Part shown: positions 8,522 through 19,700 of the stretch, piece by piece
How positions within the stretch are numbered: position 1 is the stretch's first letter
How the letters are laid out: every line of letters starts with the position of its first letter
Source of the DNA: Flavobacterium lipolyticum
GTDB lineage: Bacteria > Bacteroidota > Bacteroidia > Flavobacteriales > Flavobacteriaceae
Direction of reading: 5' to 3'
Assembly (NCBI RefSeq): GCF_020905335.1
Contig: NZ_JAJJMN010000001.1
Location: 62,001-126,000 of the forward strand
DNA: 64,000 bases
Translations under genes and position numbers: made by a program
Notes under the pieces: model-generated
Told to the model about the DNA's origin: nothing
Seen by the model: only the letters and a program-made list of their open reading frames with translations
Databases searched by the model: none

Positions 8522-9649
8522 TTATTTAATGGCGTCTTGAATACTGATCTTTTCTCCATCTTTGGTTGCAACCAAAAAAGCAGCTCCATATCCTTTATCT
8601 TTAGCTTCTTCCAAATATTTTTTGGCAGCATCGTAACTTGAAGTTTCCTGATAGAAATATTTATAAATATTATTTTCGTACAGCATGGTTACGTTTTTAA
8701 GTCCTTTAAAATTTTTAGGTTCCAATGGTGTTTTTTTAATACTGGCAATAAGCTGTACCTTAAAGAATGTCCCTTTTGGAGTATTTTTAACTGCCGCAGG
8801 AGTTTCAACTTCCTTTGTTTTTATCGGAGTTGAAGTGTCTTTTGCCGGTCTTGAATCTATTATTTCCGGAACACCTGAACCAAAATATTCGCTTTTATAA
8901 CTCAAAATTGCTTCGGCAATCGCTTTTGCAATATCATTTTGTCCTTCTTCTGAGTTTAGAATATTTCCTTCTGTTGGGTTGGATACGAACCCGGTTTCTA
9001 CTAAAACCCTAGGCATATAAGCTTTATGAAGTACCATAAAAGGCGCTTGCTTTACCCCTCCGTGTCTCAATTTTTTCCCAAGTTTATCAAAATTGTCTTC
9101 AATTTTACTGGCCAAAGAAATACTGTTGTCTAGATATTCTTCCTGCATTAAAGTCATTCCAATCATTGATTCAGGTGAATTTGGATCGAAACCTTCGTAT
9201 TTACGTTTATAATCTTTTTCTAAAGTAATTACCGAGTTCTCTTTTTTCGCAGCTTCAAGATTCGATGCTACTTTACTTAAACCCATTACATAGGTTTCTG
9301 TTCCGTCGGCAGCTGTGTTTTTGTTTGCATTACAGTGGATTGATACAAAAATATTCGAATTTGCTCTGTTTGCAATGTTGGCTCTTTCGACCAAATCAAT
9401 AAAAACATCCGTTTTACGAGTATAAATTACATTAACATTAGGACTTCCTTCTAAGATTTTACCCACTTTTAAAACAATAGCTAAAGCAATATTTTTTTCA
9501 ATACGTCCGCTGTAAACAGCTCCAAAGTCGTGATCACCATGTCCAGCATCAAGTGTTACTTTAAAAACATTTGCCTGGCTATAAGCACAAAAAGACAATA
9601 TCGTTAGAAAAAAAGTAAATATTACTTTAATTTTGTTAAATCCATTCAT
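8522..9649 (-). CDS. N-acetylmuramoyl-L-alanine amidase with SPOR-like C-terminus
   Basis: The Amidase_3 domain carries LDAGHGDHD (first zinc His), SIHCNAN (zinc His) and LVETGFVSN (catalytic Glu). It cleaves the amide between MurNAc and the stem peptide during cell separation. The ATG at 9649 is preferred over an upstream one at 9715 because it gives a clean signal peptide ending near SFCAYSQ. The last about 80 residues (FFKVQLIAS onward) resemble a SPOR domain, which binds denuded septal glycan. It is probably the first gene of the minus-strand series down to 4646 and is divergent from the LptD-like gene. Confidence 0.9.
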   Translation of the reverse strand: MNGFNKIKVIFTFFLTILSFCAYSQANVFKVTLDAGHGDHDFGAVYSGRIEKNIALAIVLKVGKILEGSPNVNVIYTRKTDVFIDLVERANIANRANSNIFVSIHCNANKNTAADGTETYVMGLSKVASNLEAAKKENSVITLEKDYKRKYEGFDPNSPESMIGMTLMQEEYLDNSISLASKIEDNFDKLGKKLRHGGVKQAPFMVLHKAYMPRVLVETGFVSNPTEGNILNSEEGQNDIAKAIAEAILSYKSEYFGSGVPEIIDSRPAKDTSTPIKTKEVETPAAVKNTPKGTFFKVQLIASIKKTPLEPKNFKGLKNVTMLYENNIYKYFYQETSSYDAAKKYLEEAKDKGYGAAFLVATKDGEKISIQDAIK

Positions 9650-9726
9650 AAATCTAAAAGTTAATTTTAATAAAACGCTACAGCTATAATTTTTACAATT
9701 GATTATTTTTGACAAAAAATTATATG

Positions 9727-9734
9727 TAAGTTTG
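9727..9734 (+). promoter_or_regulatory. Candidate -7 element of the LptD-like gene
   Basis: TAAGTTTG fits the Bacteroidota TAnnTTTG -7 consensus. A transcript from here would begin near 9741, which rules out the TTG codons at 9699 and 9732 as starts and favours 9783. No well-spaced TTG near -33 was found, so this is tentative. Confidence 0.4.
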
Positions 9735-9782
9735 ACATGTCAAAAAACAAGCCATAATTTTACAAAAATAGCATTTAAACCT

Positions 9783-12455
9783 TTGCATACAAACTTATTT
9801 AATATCGTTTTATTATCATTTTTCCTAACTTTAGGATGTGGTAATTTATATTCGCAAGAGATAAAAAACAAAAAAAAGCCTTTACCTACTGTAAAACAAA
9901 CAGATAAACCCAAAAGCACTACAACAGAGAAACCTGAGGTTGCCGTTTCAGACACTATAAAGCTGGATACGGTTAAGGCAAAAAAGAATTTTCTGGACGC
10001 TGTTACCAAATACAAAGCTAAAGATTACGCTAAATACGACAAAAAAGCAAAAACTCTTACCTTATATAATGAAGCCGAACTTTATTACAAAGATGTCGAA
10101 TTAAAATCGGGTATCATTGTTTTAAACATGGAGAAGGAAGAAGTTTATGCCGGACGTATTCGGGACTCAGCAGGTGTTTTGATACAATATCCAAACTTCA
10201 AACAAGGAGGCAGCGAAGTTCAGCCGGACTCTATTCGATTTAATTTTAAAACAAAAAAGGCGCTGATCTATAATTCGAGAACAGAACAAGGTGAATTTAA
10301 GATTAAAGCGGCCATTACCAAAAAAGAAAACGACTCGGTTTACTTTTTACGCGGTGCCCGTTTTACAACCGCAAAAGACATTGACAATCCCGAATACTAT
10401 TTTCAGACCAATAAAGTAAAATTTATACCCGGTAAAAAAGTAATTACCGGTTTAACGAATATGGTCATTGCGGATGTCCCTACCCCTCTGGCATTGCCTT
10501 TCGCCTATTTCCCGATGAGTCAGGAAAAAAGTGTTTCGGGTATTATTTTACCTAGTTACAACGATTCTAATACAAGAGGTTTCTCTTTACAAAATGGAGG
10601 ATATTATTTTGCATTGAGTGATAATTATGATTTGACGGTTCTGGGTGACTATTATACCAATGGTAGTTATGCCATGCGCTTCGAATCAACGTATGCTGCG
10701 AAGTACAAATACAGAGGAAATATTAATATTCGTTATGAAAATCTAATCAACAGTGAGCGTGGTTACCCTGATTATTCTAAAGAAAAAATCTACAACATTC
10801 AGTGGTCGCATTCGAAAGATACAAAATCAAATCCTAACTCTACTTTTTCTGCCTCTGTAAACATGGGTAGTAGTAAGTACTTCAAGCGATCTATTAATCA
10901 GGCGAACGCAGGATCGAATTTAAATAACACTTTAAATTCTTCCATTTCCTACAGCAAAACATTCAATACAATACCTCAAGCACGTATTTCGTTAACTGCC
11001 ACGCACTCGCAAAATACTCAAACGGAAAAAATCGACATGACTTTACCAACCTTACAGGCAAGTGTGGATCGTGTATATCCTTTTGTTGGAAAAGACGGCG
11101 TTAAAAAAGGATTTATAAAAAACATCAATTTACAATATAATTTAAGTGGTAAAAACAGTATCTCAACAACAGATTCCCTGTTTTTCAAACCACAGATGTT
11201 TAGAGATGCTAAGATTGGAATGCAACACAGTATCCCAATTAGTACTAACTTTAAATTGTTTAAATATTTTAGTGCCGGAGCCTCTACCAATTATCAGGAA
11301 ACCTGGGTAACTAAAACCGAAAACAGACAATACGATGCTACTAAAGGGCAGGCTGTAACCACAACTGTTAATGGCTTTGATGCTTACCGAACTTATAATT
11401 TCAGCACCAATTTAGGAACTACCATTTATGGTACTTTTAATTTTGGTGACAACAAAAAAATTCAATCCATACGTCACGTCATGAGACCCACTATGACGTA
11501 TTCTTACACTCCAAGTTTTGATCAGTATTACGACAATTATACGGTAGACGCAACCGGAAAAATCAGCACATATTCCAGGTTTGACAATGGTATTTTTGGC
11601 GCTCCCGGAAACAGCAACTCTAATATTGTGTCATTTGCTTTAAGCAATACTTTCGAAGCCAAGGTAAGAGATCGTGACAGCACAAAAACAGAGCCGAAAA
11701 AGATCATGTTACTAAACAACTTAAACTTCAGCACCAGTTATAATTTCAATGCTGACGGAAAACAAACTTTAGCCTGGCAGCCGGTGATTATAAGTGGTGG
11801 AACACAGCTTTTGGACAACAAAATGAATCTGAACTTCGGAGCTGTTTTAAACCCGTATGCGATTGATAATGCAGGGCAAGTAATGAATGTCTTCAATATT
11901 GATAACGGAGGGAGTTTATTCCGATTGACGAGTGCCAACCTTACTGTAAACTATTCCTTCTCGAACAAGGGAGGCGGTGCACAGGAAAAGAACACACAGA
12001 GCCAGCGAAATGGTGGTCGTAATGACGACTTGTTCGGAACAAATACAGATCTAAACGATAGCAGAAATAGTCAGTTTGCCAACGAAAAAGATGATGACAA
12101 AGATGTGATAACTGAGTTTTTCCGCTCTAAACTTCCGTGGGATATGACTATGGCATACTCCCTAACCTACTCGAATGCCGCCAGAGAAAATAAAATTATC
12201 GGAAACTCGATCATGATATCTGCCAATATGGACATTACACCTAAATGGAAAGGCGGAGTTTCTACGGGTTACGATTTTGTACAAAAAGGAGTTACTTTTA
12301 CACAATTTCGTTTTGAAAGAGACTTATTAAGCTGGAGAATGGCCTTTAACTGGACTCCAATTGGTCCAAACTCCAACTGGAACTTCTTTATTGGGATTAA
12401 ATCCGGAATGTTGAGTGATATTAAATGGAACAAGCGTAGTACTTCAAATCGATAA
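9783..12455 (+). CDS. lptD: LptD/OstA-like outer-membrane LPS assembly protein
   Basis: About 890 aa. The frame is open from 9699 but has no ATG near its beginning. TTG at 9783 gives a good signal peptide (MHTNLFNIVLLSFFLTLGCG) and lies downstream of a -7-like element; TTG at 9732 or 9699 would add 17 or 28 residues. An N-terminal OstA/LptA-like beta-jellyroll region (about 80-230) is followed by a long C-terminal beta-barrel ending in alternating aromatic strands. LptD inserts lipopolysaccharide into the outer leaflet. A Gln/Asn/Asp-rich insertion near residue 770 sits in a likely loop. RidA follows after 24 bases. Confidence 0.82.
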   Translation: MHTNLFNIVLLSFFLTLGCGNLYSQEIKNKKKPLPTVKQTDKPKSTTTEKPEVAVSDTIKLDTVKAKKNFLDAVTKYKAKDYAKYDKKAKTLTLYNEAELYYKDVELKSGIIVLNMEKEEVYAGRIRDSAGVLIQYPNFKQGGSEVQPDSIRFNFKTKKALIYNSRTEQGEFKIKAAITKKENDSVYFLRGARFTTAKDIDNPEYYFQTNKVKFIPGKKVITGLTNMVIADVPTPLALPFAYFPMSQEKSVSGIILPSYNDSNTRGFSLQNGGYYFALSDNYDLTVLGDYYTNGSYAMRFESTYAAKYKYRGNINIRYENLINSERGYPDYSKEKIYNIQWSHSKDTKSNPNSTFSASVNMGSSKYFKRSINQANAGSNLNNTLNSSISYSKTFNTIPQARISLTATHSQNTQTEKIDMTLPTLQASVDRVYPFVGKDGVKKGFIKNINLQYNLSGKNSISTTDSLFFKPQMFRDAKIGMQHSIPISTNFKLFKYFSAGASTNYQETWVTKTENRQYDATKGQAVTTTVNGFDAYRTYNFSTNLGTTIYGTFNFGDNKKIQSIRHVMRPTMTYSYTPSFDQYYDNYTVDATGKISTYSRFDNGIFGAPGNSNSNIVSFALSNTFEAKVRDRDSTKTEPKKIMLLNNLNFSTSYNFNADGKQTLAWQPVIISGGTQLLDNKMNLNFGAVLNPYAIDNAGQVMNVFNIDNGGSLFRLTSANLTVNYSFSNKGGGAQEKNTQSQRNGGRNDDLFGTNTDLNDSRNSQFANEKDDDKDVITEFFRSKLPWDMTMAYSLTYSNAARENKIIGNSIMISANMDITPKWKGGVSTGYDFVQKGVTFTQFRFERDLLSWRMAFNWTPIGPNSNWNFFIGIKSGMLSDIKWNKRSTSNR

Positions 12456-12479
12456 ACCATCGAATAAAAATAATTTATT

Positions 12480-12860
12480 ATGAAAAAAATCATCTTTACC
12501 GAAAAGGCACCGGCTCCAATTGGTCCTTACAATCAGGCTGTATTATCAGGAAACACACTTTATGCCTCAGGTCAGATCGCGATCAATCCGACTTCCGGCG
12601 AACTTGTAACAGACAATATCAATGATGAAACCAAACAGGTAATGGAAAATATTGCAGCCATTTTAGAAGCTGCCGATATGTCTTTTGAAAATGTAGTAAA
12701 AGCTACGATTTTTATCATGGACATGAATAATTTCGCAGCTATAAACACCGTTTACGGTTCTTATTTCGACGAAAAAACGGCTCCTGCTCGTGAAACTGTT
12801 CAGGTTGCCTGTTTACCTAAAAATGTAAATGTAGAGATTTCAATAATTGCTGTGCAATAA
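12480..12860 (+). CDS. ridA: RidA family 2-iminobutanoate/2-iminopropanoate deaminase
   Basis: This 126-aa protein is full length for the YjgF/YER057c/UK114 family. It shows the N-terminal APAPIGPYNQAV motif, the GQI segment and a C-terminal ETVQVACLPKNVNVEISIIA strand with the Arg and Glu of the active site between subunits. RidA hydrolyses reactive enamine/imine intermediates made by PLP enzymes such as threonine dehydratase. It sits 24 bases after the LptD-like gene and may share its transcript. A terminator follows at 12923. Confidence 0.95.
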   Translation: MKKIIFTEKAPAPIGPYNQAVLSGNTLYASGQIAINPTSGELVTDNINDETKQVMENIAAILEAADMSFENVVKATIFIMDMNNFAAINTVYGSYFDEKTAPARETVQVACLPKNVNVEISIIAVQ

Positions 12861-12922
12861 AAAAATGTTTCAAGTTTCAGGTTTCAAGTTTGACACTTTG
12901 AGCATAACCTGAAACCTGAAAC

Positions 12923-12958
12923 AAAAAAACCGTTACAGCTCGTAACGGTTTTTTTTTA
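12923..12958. terminator. Bidirectional terminator
   Basis: AAACCGTTAC and GTAACGGTTT form a stem around a five-base loop, with A and T tracts on both sides. It lies between ridA and the convergent mgsA. A second dyad made of TTTCAGGTTTCAAG words lies just before it. Confidence 0.9.
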
Positions 12959-12975
12959 TATTCTAAAAAGAAATT

Positions 12976-13350
12976 CTATAATTGCAGCGCAATGGCATTA
13001 AGCAGTAACTGCGCCGAAGCTTCATTAGTTGCCAGAGGTACATTATGAACATCACAGACACGAATCAACATATTGATGTCTACTTCGTGGGCATGGCTTG
13101 CCAACGGATCTTTAAAGAAGAAAACCATTTTTGTCTTTCCTTCTGCCACTCTCGCAGCAATCTGCGCATCACCTCCCATTGGTCCTGAGAGCATTCTTTT
13201 CACCTTAAAACCGGCGTTTTCAGCTTTACTCCCTGTCGTTCCTGTTGCGATTAACTTAATGTTTTCCTGAAGCAGTAAGGTCTTGTTTTTATTCAAAAAC
13301 TGAACCATGTCTGCTTTTTTCCCATCATGAGCTATGATAGCAATTTCCAT
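12976..13350 (-). CDS. mgsA: Methylglyoxal synthase
   Basis: This 124-aa protein starts MEIAIIAHDGKKADMVQFL. It contains TGTTG (phosphate loop), SGPMGGDAQIAARVAEG with the catalytic Asp, and the FFFKDPLASHAHEVDI segment with the active-site His residues. It converts dihydroxyacetone phosphate to methylglyoxal and phosphate, relieving sugar-phosphate build-up. It follows the GlcNAc-kinase-like gene by 13 bases and lies near gapA and pfkA, so the region groups triose-phosphate metabolism. Confidence 0.95.
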   Translation of the reverse strand: MEIAIIAHDGKKADMVQFLNKNKTLLLQENIKLIATGTTGSKAENAGFKVKRMLSGPMGGDAQIAARVAEGKTKMVFFFKDPLASHAHEVDINMLIRVCDVHNVPLATNEASAQLLLNAIALQL

Positions 13351-13363
13351 ATTCTATTTTTAT

Positions 13364-14215
13364 TTATTGATTTGCAACGTGGTAAGCAATTAACCCATCA
13401 ATCGGTCTTCTTAAAACATTACCCAACTGAAGTCCGTATTTATCAAAGGTTTCTTGCAATTCGTCTTTTAAATAAAAAGCTATTGACCCAACAAAATGAA
13501 CAGGAACTTCTTTACAATTGTCAAATTGCTTGATGTAGTTTTTCACGAAAGATTTCATTCCCTTGAAGATAATTTTTCTGCAAAACTCAGTGTCTTTATG
13601 CTTGATCAGGAACTTTGCAAAGGTCGCCAAATAAGCATTTGGATTTGGTTCTTTGTACAATTTATTCTTGATAAAATCAGGTTCTAAATTATACTCTTTC
13701 TCAAATTCAACTGCCAGTTCTTTTGGCATTTTATTGAAATAGTACTTTCTGATTAATTCTTTTCCAAAAACATTTCCGCTGCAGTCGTCCATTGCGATAA
13801 ACCCAAGTGACTGAACTTTTTGATGCAATACTTTACCATCAAAAAAACTGCAATTAGAACCGGTACCTAAAATACTCACAATGGCAGCTTGTCCTTTTGG
13901 AGTAGTTGCATATACTGCAGCATAAGTATCTTCCTGAACTTCTACAATTGCATTCTCAAAATATTCCTGAAATATTCGGGAAAGTTCTATTTTCATTCTC
14001 TCAGTTCCGCAACCTGCACCGTAAAAAAACAAATGCGTAGCGTTCTTTTTATTTTGCAGAATATCAAAACGATCGTTTAATCTTTCTACTATCTCCGGAC
14101 CGTCAAGAATTTCAGGATTTAATCCTAAAGTTTGTGTGGTGAATAATACTTTTCCATTATCATCAATTGCAATCCAATCGGCTTTAGTAGATCCACTATC
14201 AACTATTAATTTCAT
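13364..14215 (-). CDS. N-acetylglucosamine kinase-like protein (BadF/BadG family)
   Basis: This 283-aa ASKHA-fold ATPase opens MKLIVDSGSTKADWIAID, the phosphate-1 loop. It has a GTGSNCSFFDG phosphate-2 loop in the middle and a late HFVGSIAFYL adenosine motif. The family includes human NAGK and MurK, which phosphorylate GlcNAc or MurNAc during wall recycling. The exact sugar cannot be read from the sequence. It is probably co-transcribed with mgsA downstream. Confidence 0.85.
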   Translation of the reverse strand: MKLIVDSGSTKADWIAIDDNGKVLFTTQTLGLNPEILDGPEIVERLNDRFDILQNKKNATHLFFYGAGCGTERMKIELSRIFQEYFENAIVEVQEDTYAAVYATTPKGQAAIVSILGTGSNCSFFDGKVLHQKVQSLGFIAMDDCSGNVFGKELIRKYYFNKMPKELAVEFEKEYNLEPDFIKNKLYKEPNPNAYLATFAKFLIKHKDTEFCRKIIFKGMKSFVKNYIKQFDNCKEVPVHFVGSIAFYLKDELQETFDKYGLQLGNVLRRPIDGLIAYHVANQ

Positions 14216-14296
14216 TTTATTTAGTTTTTGGATTAGTCATTCTTTAGCTAAATAAAAAATGTGTTTTTACCTTAATTAAAGAAGCAACAAAATAAG

Positions 14297-14328
14297 AAAA
14301 TCCCATTACTATTCAATAACGGGATTTT
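14297..14328 (-). terminator. Terminator after gapA
   Basis: AAAATCCC pairs with GGGATTTT, extended by TTA/TAA, just past the gapA stop. The minus-strand T-rich tail supports termination of the pfkA-gapA transcript. Confidence 0.8.
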
Positions 14329-14344
14329 GCAAAAATATATATTA

Positions 14345-15382
<1,038 letters not shown>

Positions 15383-15432
15383 TCAAAGTCTAATTTCCTC
15401 ACAATAAACTTCTTTCCTTTTTTAAACTTTTT

Positions 15433-16419
15433 TTATGTCGACATGATATCGGACACTCTCAACAATTCTCTGTCAATCTCAGATTTACCTTTAATTGCTT
15501 GTTCAAGAGGTGTCAAAACAACTTTATCAGCCTGCAAACCGACCATATAATTTGATTTACCTTCTATTAAAGATTCTACCGCTTTTACTCCCAAACGGCT
15601 TGCTAAAACACGGTCAAAGCAAGATGGAGAACCTCCACGCTGCATATGTCCTAATACAGATACTCTAACGTCGTACTCCGGCAGATTGGCTTCAACGTAA
15701 TCTTTTAATTCGAAAACATTTTTACCTATTTTATCTCCTTCGGCAATAACTACTATACTTGATGATTTTCCTGAAGCTTTACTTTTTTGAAGAGAATCTA
15801 ATAATCGGTCTAACCCTAAATCTTCTTCAGGAATAAGAATTTCTTCTGCACCGGCTCCAATTCCGGCATTAAGAGCAATATGACCTGCATCTCTACCCAT
15901 TACCTCTACAAAAAACAGACGGTTATGCGAACTTGCAGTATCTCTAATTTTATCGATACAATCTACAACAGTATTTAAGGCTGTGTCATAACCTAAAGTA
16001 TGGCTGGTTCCAAAAATATCATTGTCAATTGTTCCGGGAATACCCATTACCGGAAAGCCGTATTCTGAATTAAAAATTAATCCTCCGGTAAAACTTCCGT
16101 CTCCTCCAATAACAACCAAAGCATCTACTCCGGCTTTTAAAAGATTTTCGTGCGCTTTTTTTCTACCTTCCGGGCTTCTAAACTCAACTGAACGAGCTGA
16201 TTTCAAAATCGTTCCGCCTTTGTTCACAATATTATTTACGCTACGGGGTCCCATTTCTTTGAAGTCACCTTCAATCATTCCTTGATATCCCCTATAAATC
16301 CCTATGCATTCTATATTATGATAAGCACATGTTCGAACAACTGATCGTATTGCGGCATTCATTCCTGGTGAGTCACCTCCTGATGTTAGAACACCAACTT
16401 TTTTTATCGTTTTTGGCAT
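15433..16419 (-). CDS. pfkA: ATP-dependent 6-phosphofructokinase
   Basis: This 328-aa protein is of the bacterial PfkA type. Visible motifs are GVLTSGGDSPGMNAAIR (ATP loop), VVIGGDGSF, the catalytic GTIDNDI and VEVMGRDAGHIA for substrate binding, and GHMQRGGSP near the end. The Gly after GGDGS indicates an ATP-using rather than PPi-using enzyme. It catalyses the committed step of glycolysis and is followed by gapA. Confidence 0.97.
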   Translation of the reverse strand: MPKTIKKVGVLTSGGDSPGMNAAIRSVVRTCAYHNIECIGIYRGYQGMIEGDFKEMGPRSVNNIVNKGGTILKSARSVEFRSPEGRKKAHENLLKAGVDALVVIGGDGSFTGGLIFNSEYGFPVMGIPGTIDNDIFGTSHTLGYDTALNTVVDCIDKIRDTASSHNRLFFVEVMGRDAGHIALNAGIGAGAEEILIPEEDLGLDRLLDSLQKSKASGKSSSIVVIAEGDKIGKNVFELKDYVEANLPEYDVRVSVLGHMQRGGSPSCFDRVLASRLGVKAVESLIEGKSNYMVGLQADKVVLTPLEQAIKGKSEIDRELLRVSDIMST

Positions 16420-16728
16420 TATTTAAGTATTAAAGTGTAAAATTAGCAAACATTCACCACTTATCGGGTTATCTTTATAATAAATTAGCAAAATATGTTA
16501 AATTCAAACGTTTTCGTTAATAAGTTTTTCTAAAGCAAAAATTTCATTCTCCATAATAAATGTTGCCTATTTAAATTGAATATTTAAAATTAACAATACA
16601 TTACTGAAGTGTTATAAAATTTGACAGCTATCCCTATTAGCAAAAAATAAGCAAGTCTCTAAAATTAAAACAAAAAAACCATTCGCAGTAACGAATGGTT
16701 TTTTATCTGTATCTTTTTAACAAATCCT
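16420..16728. other. Intergenic region with terminator
   Basis: These 309 bases separate the tamB stop side from the pfkA start, both on the minus strand. The left end holds the tamB terminator (16673-16704). The rest is AT-rich and should contain the pfkA promoter, which I could not place with confidence. Confidence 0.5.
16673..16704. terminator. Terminator after tamB
   Basis: AAAACCATTCG and CGAATGGTTTT form a perfect stem with a six-base loop and A/T tracts on both sides. Confidence 0.88.
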
Positions 16729-19700
16729 CTAAAAGTCATTGTCAGGAATTAATCCTTCATTATTTATGGGTGGAGGAACTTTTGGTTCTTCTTTTTTCTC
16801 TTTCTTCTCCTCCTTCTTTTTGTTCTTATCTGCGTTCTTTTTATTCGAGAAATTAACAAAATCAGGATTCAGGTTGTTGTCCTGCAAATCGTTTGTGGAA
16901 TTTTTGATCGCTCTTTCCAGCTTATGATTTTTGAAAAGTTTATTTACCAGCTCGCTAAAAGTATCAAAATCCACTTCATACGAAATACCAACTCCCTGTG
17001 TATAACCAATTCCTTGTCCTATATAATTAATATCATTTTCTTTATTGAACAAACGAAGATTCATCGATCCGTCTTCATTTACACGATATAAGATTTCGAT
17101 ATCTCCAACAATAGCAGATTCATTTACTCCACCTACCGGAACTCCCAATTTTCCGTTGATTGTAATTCTTTCATTGATCTGAGAAGAAATATTCGCTACA
17201 AACTGACCGTCGGCCTCCTGCCCAAGTCTTTTATCAGCAGAGATATAATTCAAATCGATATTGACCTTATCATTATCTGATTTTATGATACCGCCTAACA
17301 AACTGGAAGCAGTTTCGGTTAAGGTACCTGAAAAATCGCCCTGACTAAATCCGTCTGTACTCATAAACGAACCTGTAGATAGCAAATACAAGGCCTGTGT
17401 CTGACGAATGTCTTTATCGTCTAACTTATATTGTATCTCTGATTTAAGCACAGTACTGACAGAAGGGAACTGTATATCAAAATTAGGCTCCGGACTGGCC
17501 AAATCTCCACGTAATCCGATTACCACCTCAACCGGAACTTTTTTATTAAATGAAGAAGTATTATCTAACAGTACTGCCGGATTTGCCGTTGTTTTATAGA
17601 CCGCTTCCAGATTTAATTGTGCTTTCATTGGGTTTCCTTCCCAAATAATTGATCCTCCTTTTTTAACGGAGAATTTTTTATCAATTAAACCACCGTATTT
17701 AAAATTATAAGTTCCTTCGTATGCCTGGAAATCTCCCCACATATTAAATTTACCCAGTGTATTAATTTTAAATAATAACGATCCGTATCCTTTTCCTTTC
17801 ATTCCATGCCCGGAACTTCGATCTAAAATTACCTCTACCTCGGCATCAGGTGTAATATCAAAATCAAACTCCAGTTCCAATCCGTTGTAATTCTTGGTCT
17901 TTTCAAGTATACCATTTGCCAGATTGTACTTTTCCTGCGGTGTTACAAAATGAATCCAGTTGCTTTCTCCAACACTCTGGGCATTGTTTATAGGAATCTT
18001 AACCTGAGTTCCTTTTTCTGATTTCGCTTCTACTTTTATAAACAATCCTTCTGTAGGACCTTTAATACTGGCTGTACCATTTATAAATGCCGTACCAAAA
18101 TAAGCTGCATCTTCACTGTCTTTAGTATCCAGTGCCAGCAATCGCTTAGACGTAATATTTAAATCCAGCTTCCAGTCGCCAAAATTATGATGCTCAATAC
18201 TTCCGTTCAGCAAGCCTTTTGTTCCGTATTTGGTATCCGTTAGCTGATTGTTTCGAAACAGAAATTTTTCATCTGTTAAGTCAATCACGGTACGATCGCT
18301 TAATTCGTAATCTGTATTCAGGTATGGGATGGTCATCCCGGCCTTCTCCACATACAAACGTCCATTAATTTCAGGCTTTTTCAGATTCCCTACCACGGCG
18401 GCATTCCCTGAAACCGACCCTCTCACATTAGAAAGCACTTCACCTCCAACTGTCCCTAAGGTAGCCAGATTAAATCCTTCGAGTTTCAAACTCAAATCTA
18501 AAAAAGTCTCCTTATTTTCAACCGCAAAAGTTCCTTCTGCTTTAAACGATTCTGTAAATCCGTTTTGGATAGAGGAATTGATAGTGAATTTTTTAAAACT
18601 TTCATCTCCCGCAATATCAAAATTAAGCGTACCTAAATCCGTTTTATTCAAATTCAGATGATCAATCACAATAGAGGCCGTGGGCTGATAAACGTCTTTA
18701 TTCTGTTTGTAATTTACATTTCCATTTAAATTACCATTAAATACGAACTTAGAATTAAAAGGTGTGATTTTATTAATATCCACATCTTCAAAGTTCAACA
18801 CCAAATCTTTATAATCTTTCCCTTTTATGACACCATTCAAATCTATTTTTTGATTCTCATGAGACAATACAATATTATCAATAGTGAAATTTTTAAAGTA
18901 CTGATCAAAAACAATCTGATTGTCTTTTTCAGCATCTTCATTTAGATACCATAAATAGTCTTTAAATTTCATCTCAGACTTCTTAATCCCTACGATATTG
19001 TTTTTATTTTTATCGATGGTATGATAGAGATCCAGATTAAAATAATCTTCCCCTTTATCCCCTCCTTTAAATTCGGATCTTACAAACAGGGTATCTTTAG
19101 CCGTAACGTTAATCAAATTAAAATCGCGTACTTTATAATAAGGTGTTTTAATACTGTCCAGCTCTACATAAGCATTATAAAGCGTATTTTTATTGTCGAT
19201 CGTAATTCGAATATTGTCAAAGGTATTTTTGGCAGCGACAATTTTTTCGGAATTAAACTTAAATTTAAACTCCTGAAGATCCGAATCAATTTTTCCTCTC
19301 ACTGTGGTACTTGAATCAATTTTGATGTCCGGATATAACATCTCCACTATCTTATCGTACACATGAAAGTTGAAACGCAAAAATTGCCCTTTCTTAAGTT
19401 TGTAAGGTTTATAATTGGTATACAAACTTCCTACTGAATTCATGACCAGCTTGTCCAGCTGTGCAAATTGAAACTTACCTACTATTTCACCCTTTACTAC
19501 GTCATTAGAACCAATAGTAATTGTGCGTAGTTTATCGGCATCAAAATGTGAATTGACTGTAAGATCATCAAAAACATAGGTATCCTGTGGGTTTTGATAC
19601 ACAGCCTCTTTGATCGAAATCGTTCCCTGTAAGTTCTCTATCGAATTTCCGGTCACTGCGACAACGGCATCCCCTTTAAAATGTGAAATAGAATCGCTTA

